Positions 1 through 6,911 are shown, counted from the first letter of the stretch. The stretch is 13,402 bases of DNA from an uncultured Selenomonadaceae bacterium (GCA_905235425.1 CAJOKY010000030.1:1-13402); one strand, 5' to 3'. Notes: generated from the sequence alone by a model not told the origin. Made by a program: numbers and translations.

Positions 1-1
1 G

Positions 2-175
2 GCGTTCGGCGATTATCTTAACGATTGCGAAATGATGAAGGCGGTAGGTTACAGCGTTGCAATGGCTAATGCACACCCCGATTTAAAGAAGTTGGCGAAA
101 TTTGAAACCGTAAGCAATGATGAAGGCGGCGTGCTTGTCGGCATTAAAAAGCTTATTGATGAAGGATTGATTTAA
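2..175 (+). CDS. HAD-family (Cof-type) phosphatase, C-terminal end only
   Basis: The window opens inside a reading frame whose last 57 codons are present. They begin AFGDYLNDCEMM and continue with a GYSVAMANAHPDLK segment and a final helix ending KKLIDEGLI. The GDxxND block followed by a GxxVAMxNA block is the motif IV region of Cof/YidA-type HAD hydrolases, in which the acidic residues bind magnesium. These cytoplasmic enzymes remove phosphate from sugar phosphates or nucleotides; the substrate cannot be told from this tail. The TAA stop is followed directly by the ATG of the next gene, so the two are probably translated together. The family assignment is firm; the start lies outside the window. 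Confidence 0.85.
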   Translation, partial: AFGDYLNDCEMMKAVGYSVAMANAHPDLKKLAKFETVSNDEGGVLVGIKKLIDEGLI

Positions 176-1054
176 ATGAGTCTAAACTTTATAACATTTA
201 ATATGTTAAATCGTATTATCGTCGACAATTTGTATAAAATTCCGCACGACATTGATGTTGTTGCCGGTGTTCCGAGAAGCGGATTGTTGTCGGCAAATAT
301 TATCGCTTGTCATTTAAATAAGCCTTTGACTGATGTGGAAGGTATTTTAACGGGAAAAATTTTTGATGCCGGCAGGACTAAAAATAAGAGCGGATGGATT
401 GATGATATTTCAAAAGCAAAAAAAATTTTGGTAGTCGAAGACAGTGTAGCATCAGGACAATCTTTAATGACGGTGAAAGCTCAACTTCAAAATGTAAACC
501 AAACCATAATTTACTTGTCGATTATGGTAGCGCCTTCTTCTGCCAATATTCCGGATATTTTTTTTATTGTCGTACCTCTGCCGCGTGTTTTTGAGTGGAA
601 TTATATGCACCATTCATTTTTGTGGAAATGTTGTGTAGATATGGAGGGCGTACTTTGTCAAGACCCGACTCCGGAGCAAAATGATGACGGTAAAAATTAC
701 CGTGAATTTTGTCTCAATGCAATGCCAAAATTTATTCCCAGTCAGCCTATAGGCTGTATAGTGACGGCAAGGTTGCAGAAGTATTCTTCTGAAACGCAAC
801 AATGGTTATCGAAAAATAATGTTCCATATAAAAATTTGATTATGTTAAATCTTGATTCTGCTGAAGAACGTCGAAAACTCGGCGTACACGCTAATTTTAA
901 AGCTGAAGTTTACAAGTATATTGATAAAGCTGAGCTGTTCATAGAAAGTGACTTTGAACAGGCAAAGATCATTGCGAAACTTTCACAAAAAGACGTTTTT
1001 TGTGTAGAGAATTCCGTTATTATAAAGGGGGGGGGTACGCAGTACTACGGTTAA
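176..1054 (+). CDS. phosphoribosyltransferase-HAD fusion protein
   Basis: This 292-aa protein appears to join two domains. Residues 1-150 look like a type I phosphoribosyltransferase, with GVPRSGL at 31-37 and the PRPP-binding loop at about 84-97 (ILVVEDSVASGQSL). Residues 151-292 look like a HAD phosphatase, with DMEGVL at 155-160, IVTAR at 195-199 and an ESD block at 258-260. The second acid of the HAD DxD motif is Glu, so phosphatase activity may be altered or lost. The pairing suggests making or recycling a phosphoribosylated compound, but the substrate is unknown. The start follows the preceding stop without a gap and the first gene also encodes a HAD enzyme, which supports joint expression. 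The DNA is more AT-rich than ispDF downstream. The C-terminus runs through a 9-G tract, so the last residues (KGGGTQYYG) depend on tract length. Confidence 0.7.
   Translation: MSLNFITFNMLNRIIVDNLYKIPHDIDVVAGVPRSGLLSANIIACHLNKPLTDVEGILTGKIFDAGRTKNKSGWIDDISKAKKILVVEDSVASGQSLMTVKAQLQNVNQTIIYLSIMVAPSSANIPDIFFIVVPLPRVFEWNYMHHSFLWKCCVDMEGVLCQDPTPEQNDDGKNYREFCLNAMPKFIPSQPIGCIVTARLQKYSSETQQWLSKNNVPYKNLIMLNLDSAEERRKLGVHANFKAEVYKYIDKAELFIESDFEQAKIIAKLSQKDVFCVENSVIIKGGGTQYYG
1027..1035 (+). repeat. homopolymeric G9 tract near the gene end
   Basis: Nine consecutive G lie seven codons before the stop of the phosphoribosyltransferase-HAD gene. With nine G the frame stops at 1052-1054. With one G less or more, the frame stays open for about 35-40 more codons and runs over the ispDF ribosome site and start. 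Tracts of this length are prone to slippage during replication and also to sequencing error. Confidence 0.9.
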
Positions 1055-1084
1055 AAGTAAAAATTTTTATCGGAGGATGTTTAA

Positions 1085-2269
1085 ATGGTTACAGCAATAT
1101 TTCCGGCGGCAGGATCAAGTCGGCGTATGGAAAGCGACATAAATAAAATTTTTCTAATGCTGGGCGATGAACCGGTTTTGATTCGTACGCTGAAAACTTT
1201 TTCACAATCGCCGCATATAAATTTTTTAATCGTCGTGGTAAATGAAAATGATAAAGATGACGTTGAGGAACTTTTAAACAAAACAGACGGCTTAAAATCT
1301 TGGGCAATAGCAATAGGCGGCAGTGAGCGCCAATATTCCATTGCAAACGGCTTGAAACTTTTGCCGGAGGACGCGGATATTGTATTGGTACATGACGCGG
1401 CGAGACCTTTAGTCAGCTTGACGGTTATCGAAGAGGTTATCGAGGCGGCAAAAAAATACGGCGGCGCAATAGCGGCAGTGCCGGAAAAAAATACCGTGAA
1501 ATTTATCGACAATCAAAACTTCGTAACATACACGCCGCCGCGTTCAAAATTGGTTGAAGTGCAGACACCGCAGGGTTTTAGACGTGAACTTTTACTGCGC
1601 GCGTATGAACAGGCGGCAGAAGATAATTTTTTAGGCACTGATGATTCAAGCTTGGTTGAAAGAATCGGCGACAAAATTAAAATCGTTAAAAGCGATTATT
1701 CAAATATAAAAATCACGACGCCGGAAGATTTAACCATTGCACAATCGCTACTGCCGGACGAAATTCAACCTGCCGTTACGAATACCGCCGCACTGCCGCG
1801 AATCGGTATGGGCTACGACGTTCATAAACTTGTGCATGACAGAAAATTAATTTTGGGCAATGTGAAAATTGATTATGAATTGGGACTTGCAGGACATTCA
1901 GACGCGGATGTTTTGATTCACGCGATAATTGACGCAATTTTAGGCGCGGCGGCGCTCGGCGATATCGGACAGCATTTTCCCGACAATGACGTAAGATACA
2001 AAGGAATTGACAGCGGCGAACTTTTGAAACGCGTTGATATGCTGATTAAGGTGCACGGCTACAAAATCGGCAACATTGATTCGACGATTGTCGCGCAGAA
2101 GCCGAAACTTTCGCCGTACATTTTGAAAATTAGAGCGCGGCTTGCTGAAATTTTGCAGATTGATTCAAGCTTAATCAGCGTCAAGGCTACGACTACAGAA
2201 GGACTTGGATTTACCGGCAAAGGTGAAGGCATTGCCGCTTATGCAACAGTTTTGATAATTAGGGATTAG
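1085..2269 (+). CDS. ispDF: IspDF bifunctional isoprenoid enzyme (MEP pathway)
   Basis: This fused enzyme of 394 aa carries two steps of the MEP route to isopentenyl diphosphate. Residues 1-225 are IspD (MEP cytidylyltransferase), with AAGSSRRM at 8-15, Lys21, GGSERQYS at 78-85, VHDAARP at 102-108 and TPQGF at 161-165. Residues 238-394 are IspF (2-C-methyl-erythritol 2,4-cyclodiphosphate synthase), with metal ligands Asp245, His247 and His279 (DVH and HSDADVLIH) and the TTTEGLGFTGKGEGI block at 369-383. Both halves look complete. GGAGG at 1072-1076 sits before ATG 1085. The final residues IIRD and the TAG stop lie in a period-7 repeat, which suggests the original 3' end was replaced. IspD and IspF are separate proteins in many bacteria; fusions are known in several groups. 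Confidence 0.95.
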   Translation: MVTAIFPAAGSSRRMESDINKIFLMLGDEPVLIRTLKTFSQSPHINFLIVVVNENDKDDVEELLNKTDGLKSWAIAIGGSERQYSIANGLKLLPEDADIVLVHDAARPLVSLTVIEEVIEAAKKYGGAIAAVPEKNTVKFIDNQNFVTYTPPRSKLVEVQTPQGFRRELLLRAYEQAAEDNFLGTDDSSLVERIGDKIKIVKSDYSNIKITTPEDLTIAQSLLPDEIQPAVTNTAALPRIGMGYDVHKLVHDRKLILGNVKIDYELGLAGHSDADVLIHAIIDAILGAAALGDIGQHFPDNDVRYKGIDSGELLKRVDMLIKVHGYKIGNIDSTIVAQKPKLSPYILKIRARLAEILQIDSSLISVKATTTEGLGFTGKGEGIAAYATVLIIRD

Positions 2270-2338
2270 GGACTAGGGATCAGGGATTAGATATTAGAAA
2301 AAAACTGCTCCCTGCTCCCTAATCCCTGTTCCCTAAAA
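2260..2338 (+). repeat. period-7 repeat array with inverted halves (ispDF/cysE junction)
   Basis: Four heptads of the form TAGGGAT/C or CAGGGAT fill 2260-2287 and decay to about 2301. Heptads CTGCTCC, CTGCTCC, CTAATCC and CTGTTCC follow from 2305. The two halves are inverted relative to each other: 2274-2290 can pair with 2319-2335 over 17 bp with one mismatch, so the RNA could form a long hairpin between the two genes. The array contains the ispDF stop codon (2267-2269). No T-run follows, so this is not a standard terminator. Confidence 0.85.
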
Positions 2339-2356
2339 TTGGAGGGCATTTACTAA

Positions 2357-3202
2357 ATGAAATTTTTTTCGCGTCTCAAAAAAGACATACGCGTCATTTT
2401 TGAACGTGACCCTGCGGCGAAAAGTACACTTGAAGTAATTTTTTGTTATTCGGGACTTCACGCCATTTGGATGCACAGAATATCGCACGCCCTTTTTGAA
2501 CGCGGCTGGATAGTATCTGCGCGGCTTATTTCAAATTTTTGCCGCTTTCTTACCGGCATTGAAATTCATCCCGGCGCAAAAATCGGCGACGGTCTTTTCA
2601 TAGATCACGGCACGGGAATTGTAATAGGCGAAACTGCGGAAATTGGCAAAAACGTGACGCTGTATCAAGGCGTGACATTGGGCGGTACCGGCAAGGAAAA
2701 GGGCAAGCGTCACCCTACCATTGGCAATAACGTTGTTGTGGCGACCGGCGCAAAGGTTTTAGGCTCATTCAAAGTAGGCGATCATGCAAAAATCGGTGCA
2801 GGCTCCGTAGTTTTAAAAGAAGTTCCGCCTTATGCGACGGTTGTCGGCATACCCGGACGCGTCGTCGTCTTGCATGGTAAACGCATTCATAATGAAGAGG
2901 ATTACCGTAAAGCGTGGCTTGACTTCTTCGCGAAAAAGGGAATGGACGTGAAAAATCCTGCCGTTCATGATGAAATTTGTGAAGAGATTGACGTTGACTT
3001 AGACCATGACCTTTTGCCCGATCCCGACCGCGAAGTTATAGAAATTGCCCTGCGACAAATTCAGCGTCTTGAAGAACGCGTTAATCAGCTTGAAAATGAA
3101 CTTGCCGCCGCACGCGCAGAAATTACCAACGAGGCATTGAGAACGTCGACGCTTGAGGTTGCCATTGCCGATGAAAAATTTTCTGCCAAACCTAAAAGCT
3201 AA
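2357..3202 (+). CDS. cysE: serine O-acetyltransferase CysE
   Basis: CysE transfers acetyl from acetyl-CoA to L-serine to give O-acetylserine, the first committed step of cysteine synthesis. The 281-aa protein has an N-terminal helical part followed by a left-handed beta-helix of hexapeptide repeats at about 68-170. Key marks are EIHPGAKIG at 69-77, the catalytic-type His84 in IDHGTGIVIGE, and TLGGTGKEKGKRHP at 107-120. About residues 225-265 form a charged, heptad-like helix (QRLEERVNQLENELAAA), a probable coiled coil that lengthens the protein beyond the usual short form. GGAGGG at 2341-2346 precedes ATG 2357. The cysS gene follows after a toxin-antitoxin pair, fitting the Firmicutes cysE-cysS order. 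The last codon (Ser) and the stop lie in a heptad array. Confidence 0.95.
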   Translation: MKFFSRLKKDIRVIFERDPAAKSTLEVIFCYSGLHAIWMHRISHALFERGWIVSARLISNFCRFLTGIEIHPGAKIGDGLFIDHGTGIVIGETAEIGKNVTLYQGVTLGGTGKEKGKRHPTIGNNVVVATGAKVLGSFKVGDHAKIGAGSVVLKEVPPYATVVGIPGRVVVLHGKRIHNEEDYRKAWLDFFAKKGMDVKNPAVHDEICEEIDVDLDHDLLPDPDREVIEIALRQIQRLEERVNQLENELAAARAEITNEALRTSTLEVAIADEKFSAKPKS

Positions 3203-3232
3203 CTGCTAATCGCTAATAGCTAACACCTAACC
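3191..3232 (+). repeat. period-7 repeat array at the cysE 3' end
   Basis: Six consecutive heptads can be read: CCTAAAA, GCTAACT, GCTAATC, GCTAATA, GCTAACA, CCTAACC. They supply the last cysE codons and its TAA stop (3200-3202) and fill most of the gap to the toxin-antitoxin pair. The unit differs in sequence from the TAGGGAN arrays but has the same period. Confidence 0.85.
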
Positions 3233-3250
3233 TCGAAAGGAGAATTTATC

Positions 3251-3502
3251 ATGGAACCTGTAACTGTTAAAATGAACGCGGGAGATTTAAAAGGCATTAT
3301 CGACCTGCCGAATTATCCTGACGATCAGCCCGTCAACATTACTATCAGCCCTGATAATGAAAAAATTTCTTTGAAGGAAGAAGACGTAAAAAAAATTCTG
3401 AGAGAGCTTGCCGGTTGCTTGTCTAGTTCACCTGACAAAAATAAAAGCTTGAAACAAATTCGTTACGAAAGGATTATGGGAAAATATGAATCTCTTAATT
3501 GA
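3251..3502 (+). CDS. probable antitoxin of a PIN toxin pair
   Basis: This is an 83-aa protein of no family I can name. It begins MEPVTVKMNAGDLKG, has an acidic middle and ends in a charged helix, KQIRYERIMGKYESLN. Size, charge and position are those of a type II antitoxin. Its final 17 nt overlap the start of the downstream PIN-domain gene, and its TGA stop shares bases with the codon of the first catalytic Asp of that toxin. AAGGAG at 3237-3242 lies before the ATG. The C-terminal helix would be the toxin-binding part, by analogy with other antitoxins. No helix-turn-helix or ribbon-helix-helix motif is obvious, so autoregulation is unproven. Confidence 0.6.
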   Translation: MEPVTVKMNAGDLKGIIDLPNYPDDQPVNITISPDNEKISLKEEDVKKILRELAGCLSSSPDKNKSLKQIRYERIMGKYESLN

Positions 3503-3914
3503 TTCTAACGTTGTTTTAGATTTTTTATTGGAGCGTCAACCTTTTTTCAATGATGCACAAAAAGTTTTTGAACTTAGAGCAAATCCCAATAACCAACTGT
3601 ATGTTTCGGCAGCGGCTATTACGGATATTTATTACATTGCTTATCGAACATTACATAGTCACAACGCCGTAATTAATTTAATTGAGCGTCTTTTGAATAT
3701 AGTTGAAATTTCTACTGTTCAATCGGCTCATATCCATAATGCCGTAAATTTGCATTGGCAAGATTTTGAAGACGCCGTACAATATTCAGTTGCCAAATTT
3801 AATGGCTTGGACGGAATTGTTACGCGAAATATGAAGGGGTTCAAAGAATCTGACGTAAAAATTTTTACGCCTGAGGAAATTTTAGATTTTTTAAACTCGC
3901 AGGAGGCATCATAA
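3486..3914 (+). CDS. PIN-domain ribonuclease toxin (VapC-like)
   Basis: This 142-aa protein is a single PIN domain, the fold of VapC-type RNases that cut tRNA or other RNA when freed from their antitoxin. The acidic residues expected in the active site are visible: Asp6 (LLIDSNVVLD), Asp47 (ITDIYY), the DFEDAVQ block at 93-99, and Asp109 before IVTRN. The DFEDAVQ...IVTRN pattern is typical of one PIN subgroup and differs from the two PIN genes near 6501-7638. The ATG overlaps the upstream antitoxin by 17 nt. The TAA stop is followed at once by the cysS ATG, and AGGAGG at 3901-3906 inside the toxin serves cysS. The pair is therefore inserted into the cysE-cysS transcription unit. The RNA target cannot be read from sequence. 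Confidence 0.85.
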   Translation: MNLLIDSNVVLDFLLERQPFFNDAQKVFELRANPNNQLYVSAAAITDIYYIAYRTLHSHNAVINLIERLLNIVEISTVQSAHIHNAVNLHWQDFEDAVQYSVAKFNGLDGIVTRNMKGFKESDVKIFTPEEILDFLNSQEAS

Positions 3915-5405
3915 ATGATTCAAGTTTACAACACAATGACAAAACGCAAAGAAATTTTTAAGCCGCTTAAAAAAGGCGAAGTCAGCATTTATTGCTGTGG
4001 TATTACTACAAATAAAGCCATTCACATAGGCAACGCCCGCCCCTTCGTGGTATGGGACGTTATCCGCCGCTACTTCGCAAAGATCGGCTACAAAGTTCAT
4101 TACATTCAAAATTTTACCGACGTTGACGACAAAATTATTACTGCCGCGAAAATTGAAAATTCCACTTGGAAAGAAGTATCCACTAAAAATATCGACATAT
4201 ATTTTAAGTCTATGGACGCTTTAAACGTACGTCGCGCAGATGTCTACCCTAAAGTCTCTGAAACAATGGACGAAATTATTTCTATGATTGATACGCTGAT
4301 GAAGAAAGGGTACGCTTACCGCCTTGATAATGGCGATGTTTATTACAGCGTTGAGAAAAATCCAAGCTACGGCAAACTTAGCGGTCGCAAGCTTGAAGAA
4401 ATGCAGGCAGGCGCACGTATTGAAGTTGACGGCAGAAAAAATCACCCTATGGATTTTGCATTGTGGAAGGCGGCTAAAGAAGGCGAACCGGCGTGGGACA
4501 GTCCATTTGGCAAGGGCAGACCCGGCTGGCACATTGAATGCTCCGCCATGTCGTTAAAATATCTCGGTGAAAAATTTGACTTTCATGGCGGTGGCGCTGA
4601 TTTAATTTTCCCTCACCATGAAAATGAAATTGCACAGTCACAATGCGCTATCGGTGATGAAAATTCCTTCGCGCAGTACTGGGTACATAACGGCTTTTTG
4701 ACTACAGACAATCAGAAGATGAGCAGTTCGGCAGGAAATTTTTTCACGGTTGAAGATATTCTCAAAAAGTTTCCAGGTGAAATTGTACGCCTTTTCCTTC
4801 TGCAGACACATTATCGCAGTCCGCTTGATTTTGCCGATACGCTTATGGAAAATACGCGTACCGCTTACAATCGCCTGAAAACTTCATACGAATATTTAAA
4901 CGACCTCGCAAAAAAAATTGAAAACGGCACTTTTGTAAAAGGTAAATCCGATAAATCAAAAATGATAACCGTTTCGCAGGCAGGCGGTCTCGTCGAACTT
5001 GCCGAAAGGCTTATGTCAAGCTTTGAAGACGCGATGAACGACGACTTCAACACGGCGCTGGCTATCAGCTATATGTTTGAACTTTCCCGCGATATCAATA
5101 CTTACTACAATGATTTTCTCGCCGGCAAAATTGCTCCTCGCGGCACCGATGCTTTTATGATTATGCGCGTGCGTGAAGTCTTTATGGATATGGCGTCGAT
5201 TATCGGCATTTTTGAAAATATTCCAAATGAAAAAGCCGTTGACAGCGAACTTGTCAACAAGCTGATGAATATTATAATTTCCATTCGGCAAGATGCGCGC
5301 AGTGCCAAAAATTGGGCTGTTGCCGACAAGATCCGCGACGAACTCAAGGCGGCAGGAATTATTTTAGAAGATACTCCGCAGGGCGTGAAGTGGAAAAATG
5401 CTTGA
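3915..5405 (+). CDS. cysS: cysteinyl-tRNA synthetase
   Basis: CysS attaches cysteine to tRNA-Cys in the cytoplasm. The 496-aa protein has all class I marks: HIGN at 37-40 (HIGH motif), KMSSS at 268-272, and the zinc site that selects cysteine at Cys28, Cys209, His234 and Glu238. ECSAMS and FPHHENEIAQS surround the last three ligands. The C-terminal region (about 345-496) carries the helical anticodon-binding part. Length and motifs are complete. AGGAGG at 3901-3906 lies nine bases before the ATG, and the start directly follows the PIN gene stop. The last 8 nt overlap mrnC, so the two are coupled. No T-box leader fits in the short spaces upstream. Confidence 0.97.
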   Translation: MIQVYNTMTKRKEIFKPLKKGEVSIYCCGITTNKAIHIGNARPFVVWDVIRRYFAKIGYKVHYIQNFTDVDDKIITAAKIENSTWKEVSTKNIDIYFKSMDALNVRRADVYPKVSETMDEIISMIDTLMKKGYAYRLDNGDVYYSVEKNPSYGKLSGRKLEEMQAGARIEVDGRKNHPMDFALWKAAKEGEPAWDSPFGKGRPGWHIECSAMSLKYLGEKFDFHGGGADLIFPHHENEIAQSQCAIGDENSFAQYWVHNGFLTTDNQKMSSSAGNFFTVEDILKKFPGEIVRLFLLQTHYRSPLDFADTLMENTRTAYNRLKTSYEYLNDLAKKIENGTFVKGKSDKSKMITVSQAGGLVELAERLMSSFEDAMNDDFNTALAISYMFELSRDINTYYNDFLAGKIAPRGTDAFMIMRVREVFMDMASIIGIFENIPNEKAVDSELVNKLMNIIISIRQDARSAKNWAVADKIRDELKAAGIILEDTPQGVKWKNA

Positions 5406-5790
5406 TTTTGACGAAGACGAAGTAAAGACACTTTCACCGCTGGTAACCGCGTACATTGGCGACGCGTACTTTCATTTGTACGTGAGGACGCGGCTTTTAA
5501 GTGTCACGCATAAAATCAGCAAGTTGCACGATTTAAGCGCGGAAATTGTGTCGGCAGTTTCACAAGCGGCGGCGTACAAAGAAATTGAATCGCAGTTGAC
5601 AGATGATGAACGCGATATTTTCAGACGCGGCAGAAATGCGAAAAGTCACGCGCCGCGCTCGGCTACGGTTGAAGAATATCACGCAAGCACCGGTTTTGAA
5701 TCTCTTTTAGGCGAATTGTTTTTGAAAAAGAATTTTTCTCGGCTTGATGAAATTTGCGAATCGGCTTTCAACGCCATACATAAAAATTAA
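5398..5790 (+). CDS. mrnC: Mini-ribonuclease III
   Basis: Mini-III is an RNase III catalytic domain without a double-stranded RNA binding domain; in Bacillus it matures 23S rRNA. The 130-aa protein has the signature AYIGDAYF at 18-25 with Asp22, the RRGRNAKSHAPRS segment at 76-88, and YHASTGFESLLGELFL at 94-109, where Glu101 matches the catalytic Glu of RNase III. The start overlaps the cysS end by 8 nt. The cysS-mrnC order is the one found in Bacillus and many other Firmicutes. No rlmB follows. The downstream gene (thiN) is convergent, and the short gap holds a heptad repeat array without a recognisable terminator. Confidence 0.93.
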   Translation: MLDFDEDEVKTLSPLVTAYIGDAYFHLYVRTRLLSVTHKISKLHDLSAEIVSAVSQAAAYKEIESQLTDDERDIFRRGRNAKSHAPRSATVEEYHASTGFESLLGELFLKKNFSRLDEICESAFNAIHKN

Positions 5791-5794
5791 TAAA

Positions 5795-5842
5795 CCCTAC
5801 TCCCTACTATCTACCCTCTACCCTCTACTCTCTACTCCCTAA
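5795..5842 (+). repeat. period-7 repeat array between mrnC and thiN
   Basis: About seven heptads run through the convergent gap: CCCTACT, CCCTACT, ATCTACC, CTCTACC, CTCTACT, CTCTACT, CCCTAAA. On the minus strand the array encodes the last four ThiN residues (GSRE) and its TAG stop at 5825-5827. I see no terminator in the gap. Confidence 0.85.
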
Positions 5843-6532
5843 ATAAACTGCAAGCGTCCCTTTGGAGGCGCTTATTTTTATTGTGTCGGACTCAACGCGG
5901 TTGCTTACGGCGTTGGGAAAATTTTGTTTCAGCGTTGCGTTTTCAAGTTCCCAATGTACATTTTTCAAAGTCACGCCTTCGCAAATTTCAGTTATCGGCA
6001 ACAGTGACAGCGCCATAGGTCGCACGAAAAATTTCACCGTGAAACTTTCGCCGCCGCGTACGAAAAAAATTATTTCGCGCTCGTCGACAAGGCAAGTATT
6101 AAATTTAGCCGCCGCGCAGGTAAACACGTTGCTGAAAAGGTGATCGAATCTGCCGCCGAAAATGCCGGTAAGGATTAGTGAAGAGGGATTAGGGAGCAGG
6201 GAACAGGTTTTATTAACCAAGTTTAAGGCAAGTTGCGTATCGGTAAAATCTTTGTCGACGGGGTGACGTTCAATCGGAATTTTATTTTCAATAGCCCAAT
6301 TTACGGCGGAACTTTCTGCGCTGTCAAAATCGCCGATTAAAATTTCCGGCAAAATATTCAAGTCACGGCAAATTTCAATGCCTTTGTCTACGGCAAAAAT
6401 CTTTCTGCCGCGTGACACTTCGATAAAAAATTCGTCTGAAGGTCTCCGCCCGCCCGCTACAAATAAAATTTCTTGACCAATCTGCGCGGGATAAATAATT
6501 TCACATTGCGGAAGTTTTAATGTATTTGTCAT
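5825..6532 (-). CDS. thiN: thiamine pyrophosphokinase
   Basis: ThiN transfers pyrophosphate from ATP to thiamine, giving thiamine pyrophosphate, the cofactor that IorA in this window uses. Counting from a GTG at 6541, the marks are VAGGRRPS at 28-35, the metal-binding GDFDS at 70-74, DKDFTDTQLAL at 96-106 and GGRFDH at 129-134, followed by a C-terminal beta domain. I prefer ATG 6532 (235 aa, starting MTNTLKLPQ), because it also marks the duplicated thiN 5' fragment at 7259. No clear ribosome site precedes it; the start lies inside the upstream PIN gene end, so coupling is likely. Residues 112-124, between the second and third motifs, are encoded by a heptad repeat array and make this loop a few residues longer than I expect for the family. 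The last four residues and stop are also repeat-derived. Confidence 0.9.
   Translation of the reverse strand: MTNTLKLPQCEIIYPAQIGQEILFVAGGRRPSDEFFIEVSRGRKIFAVDKGIEICRDLNILPEILIGDFDSAESSAVNWAIENKIPIERHPVDKDFTDTQLALNLVNKTCSLLPNPSSLILTGIFGGRFDHLFSNVFTCAAAKFNTCLVDEREIIFFVRGGESFTVKFFVRPMALSLLPITEICEGVTLKNVHWELENATLKQNFPNAVSNRVESDTIKISASKGTLAVYLGSRE
6172..6206 (+). repeat. period-7 repeat array inside the thiN reading frame
   Basis: Five heptads are visible: GGATTAG, TGAAGAG, GGATTAG, GGAGCAG, GGAACAG. They lie in frame within thiN and code for residues 112-124 on the minus strand. Nineteen bases (6184-6202) are identical to the reverse complement of 2309-2327 in the ispDF/cysE array, so the two arrays belong to one dispersed repeat family. 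Confidence 0.85.
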
Positions 6533-6911
6533 AAAATTCACGTGCCGTTACAATTTCAATTCCTGCAAAATTTTTTAGCGTCAACAAATCATTATCGCCG
6601 CTGACAATATAAATTGCTTTAGCGTCAATAGCGCAGTTTATGAATTTATCGTCGTCGGGGTCTCTACAAACTTTTAAATCAGAAACCGGTTCAAAACTTT
6701 GCAAATTGCTGAAAAATTTTTTGCGCAGTTCTTCATTCAATTTATACTTTGGATTTGAAATTTTTCTGTCAATCTGTTCATTATATTCATAAATTATTTT
6801 TTCATTTACGCAAACATTAAAATTTTCATCAAGTTCAGATAAAAGCCTTTGTGGAAGTCCGCCAAAAAATAAGCCGGAAATTAAAATATTTGTATCAACT
6901 AAGATTCTCAT
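6501..6911 (-). CDS. PIN-family toxin, copy A
   Basis: This is a 136-aa PIN protein of the putative toxin-antitoxin PIN family known as COG1569/TIGR00305. Its start motif is ILVDTNILISGLFFGG, with catalytic Asp6. DPDDDKFINCA at 84-94 and IVSGDNDLL at 102-110 supply further acidic residues. It should act as an RNase held in check by the upstream antitoxin. I chose ATG 6911 over an upstream ATG at 6932: it makes the protein the same length as copy B, places AGGAAAG about 12 bases ahead, and gives the same 17-nt overlap with the antitoxin. Residues 73-136 match copy B except at two positions, while residues 1-72 are clearly diverged. Its 3' end overlaps the thiN start by 32 nt. Confidence 0.85.
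   Translation of the reverse strand: MRILVDTNILISGLFFGGLPQRLLSELDENFNVCVNEKIIYEYNEQIDRKISNPKYKLNEELRKKFFSNLQSFEPVSDLKVCRDPDDDKFINCAIDAKAIYIVSGDNDLLTLKNFAGIEIVTAREFYDKYIKTSAM

Noticed and set aside
1081..1512. Open frames of up to 143 codons antisense to ispD
   Set aside because: They mirror the codons of a clearly real gene, show no family motif and have no ribosome site.
2260..2338. Rho-independent terminator or T-box leader before cysE
   Set aside because: The inverted halves can pair, but no T-run follows, and the 87-bp gap is too short for a T-box with its conserved parts.
4221..5437. Several open frames opposite or inside cysS and mrnC
   Set aside because: They overlap genes with complete motif sets, and their composition is what the codon bias of cysS would give by chance.
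6532..6541. GTG 6541 as the thiN start
   Set aside because: ATG 6532 is three codons on and is preserved in the copied thiN fragment; neither has a clear ribosome site, so the choice remains a preference.
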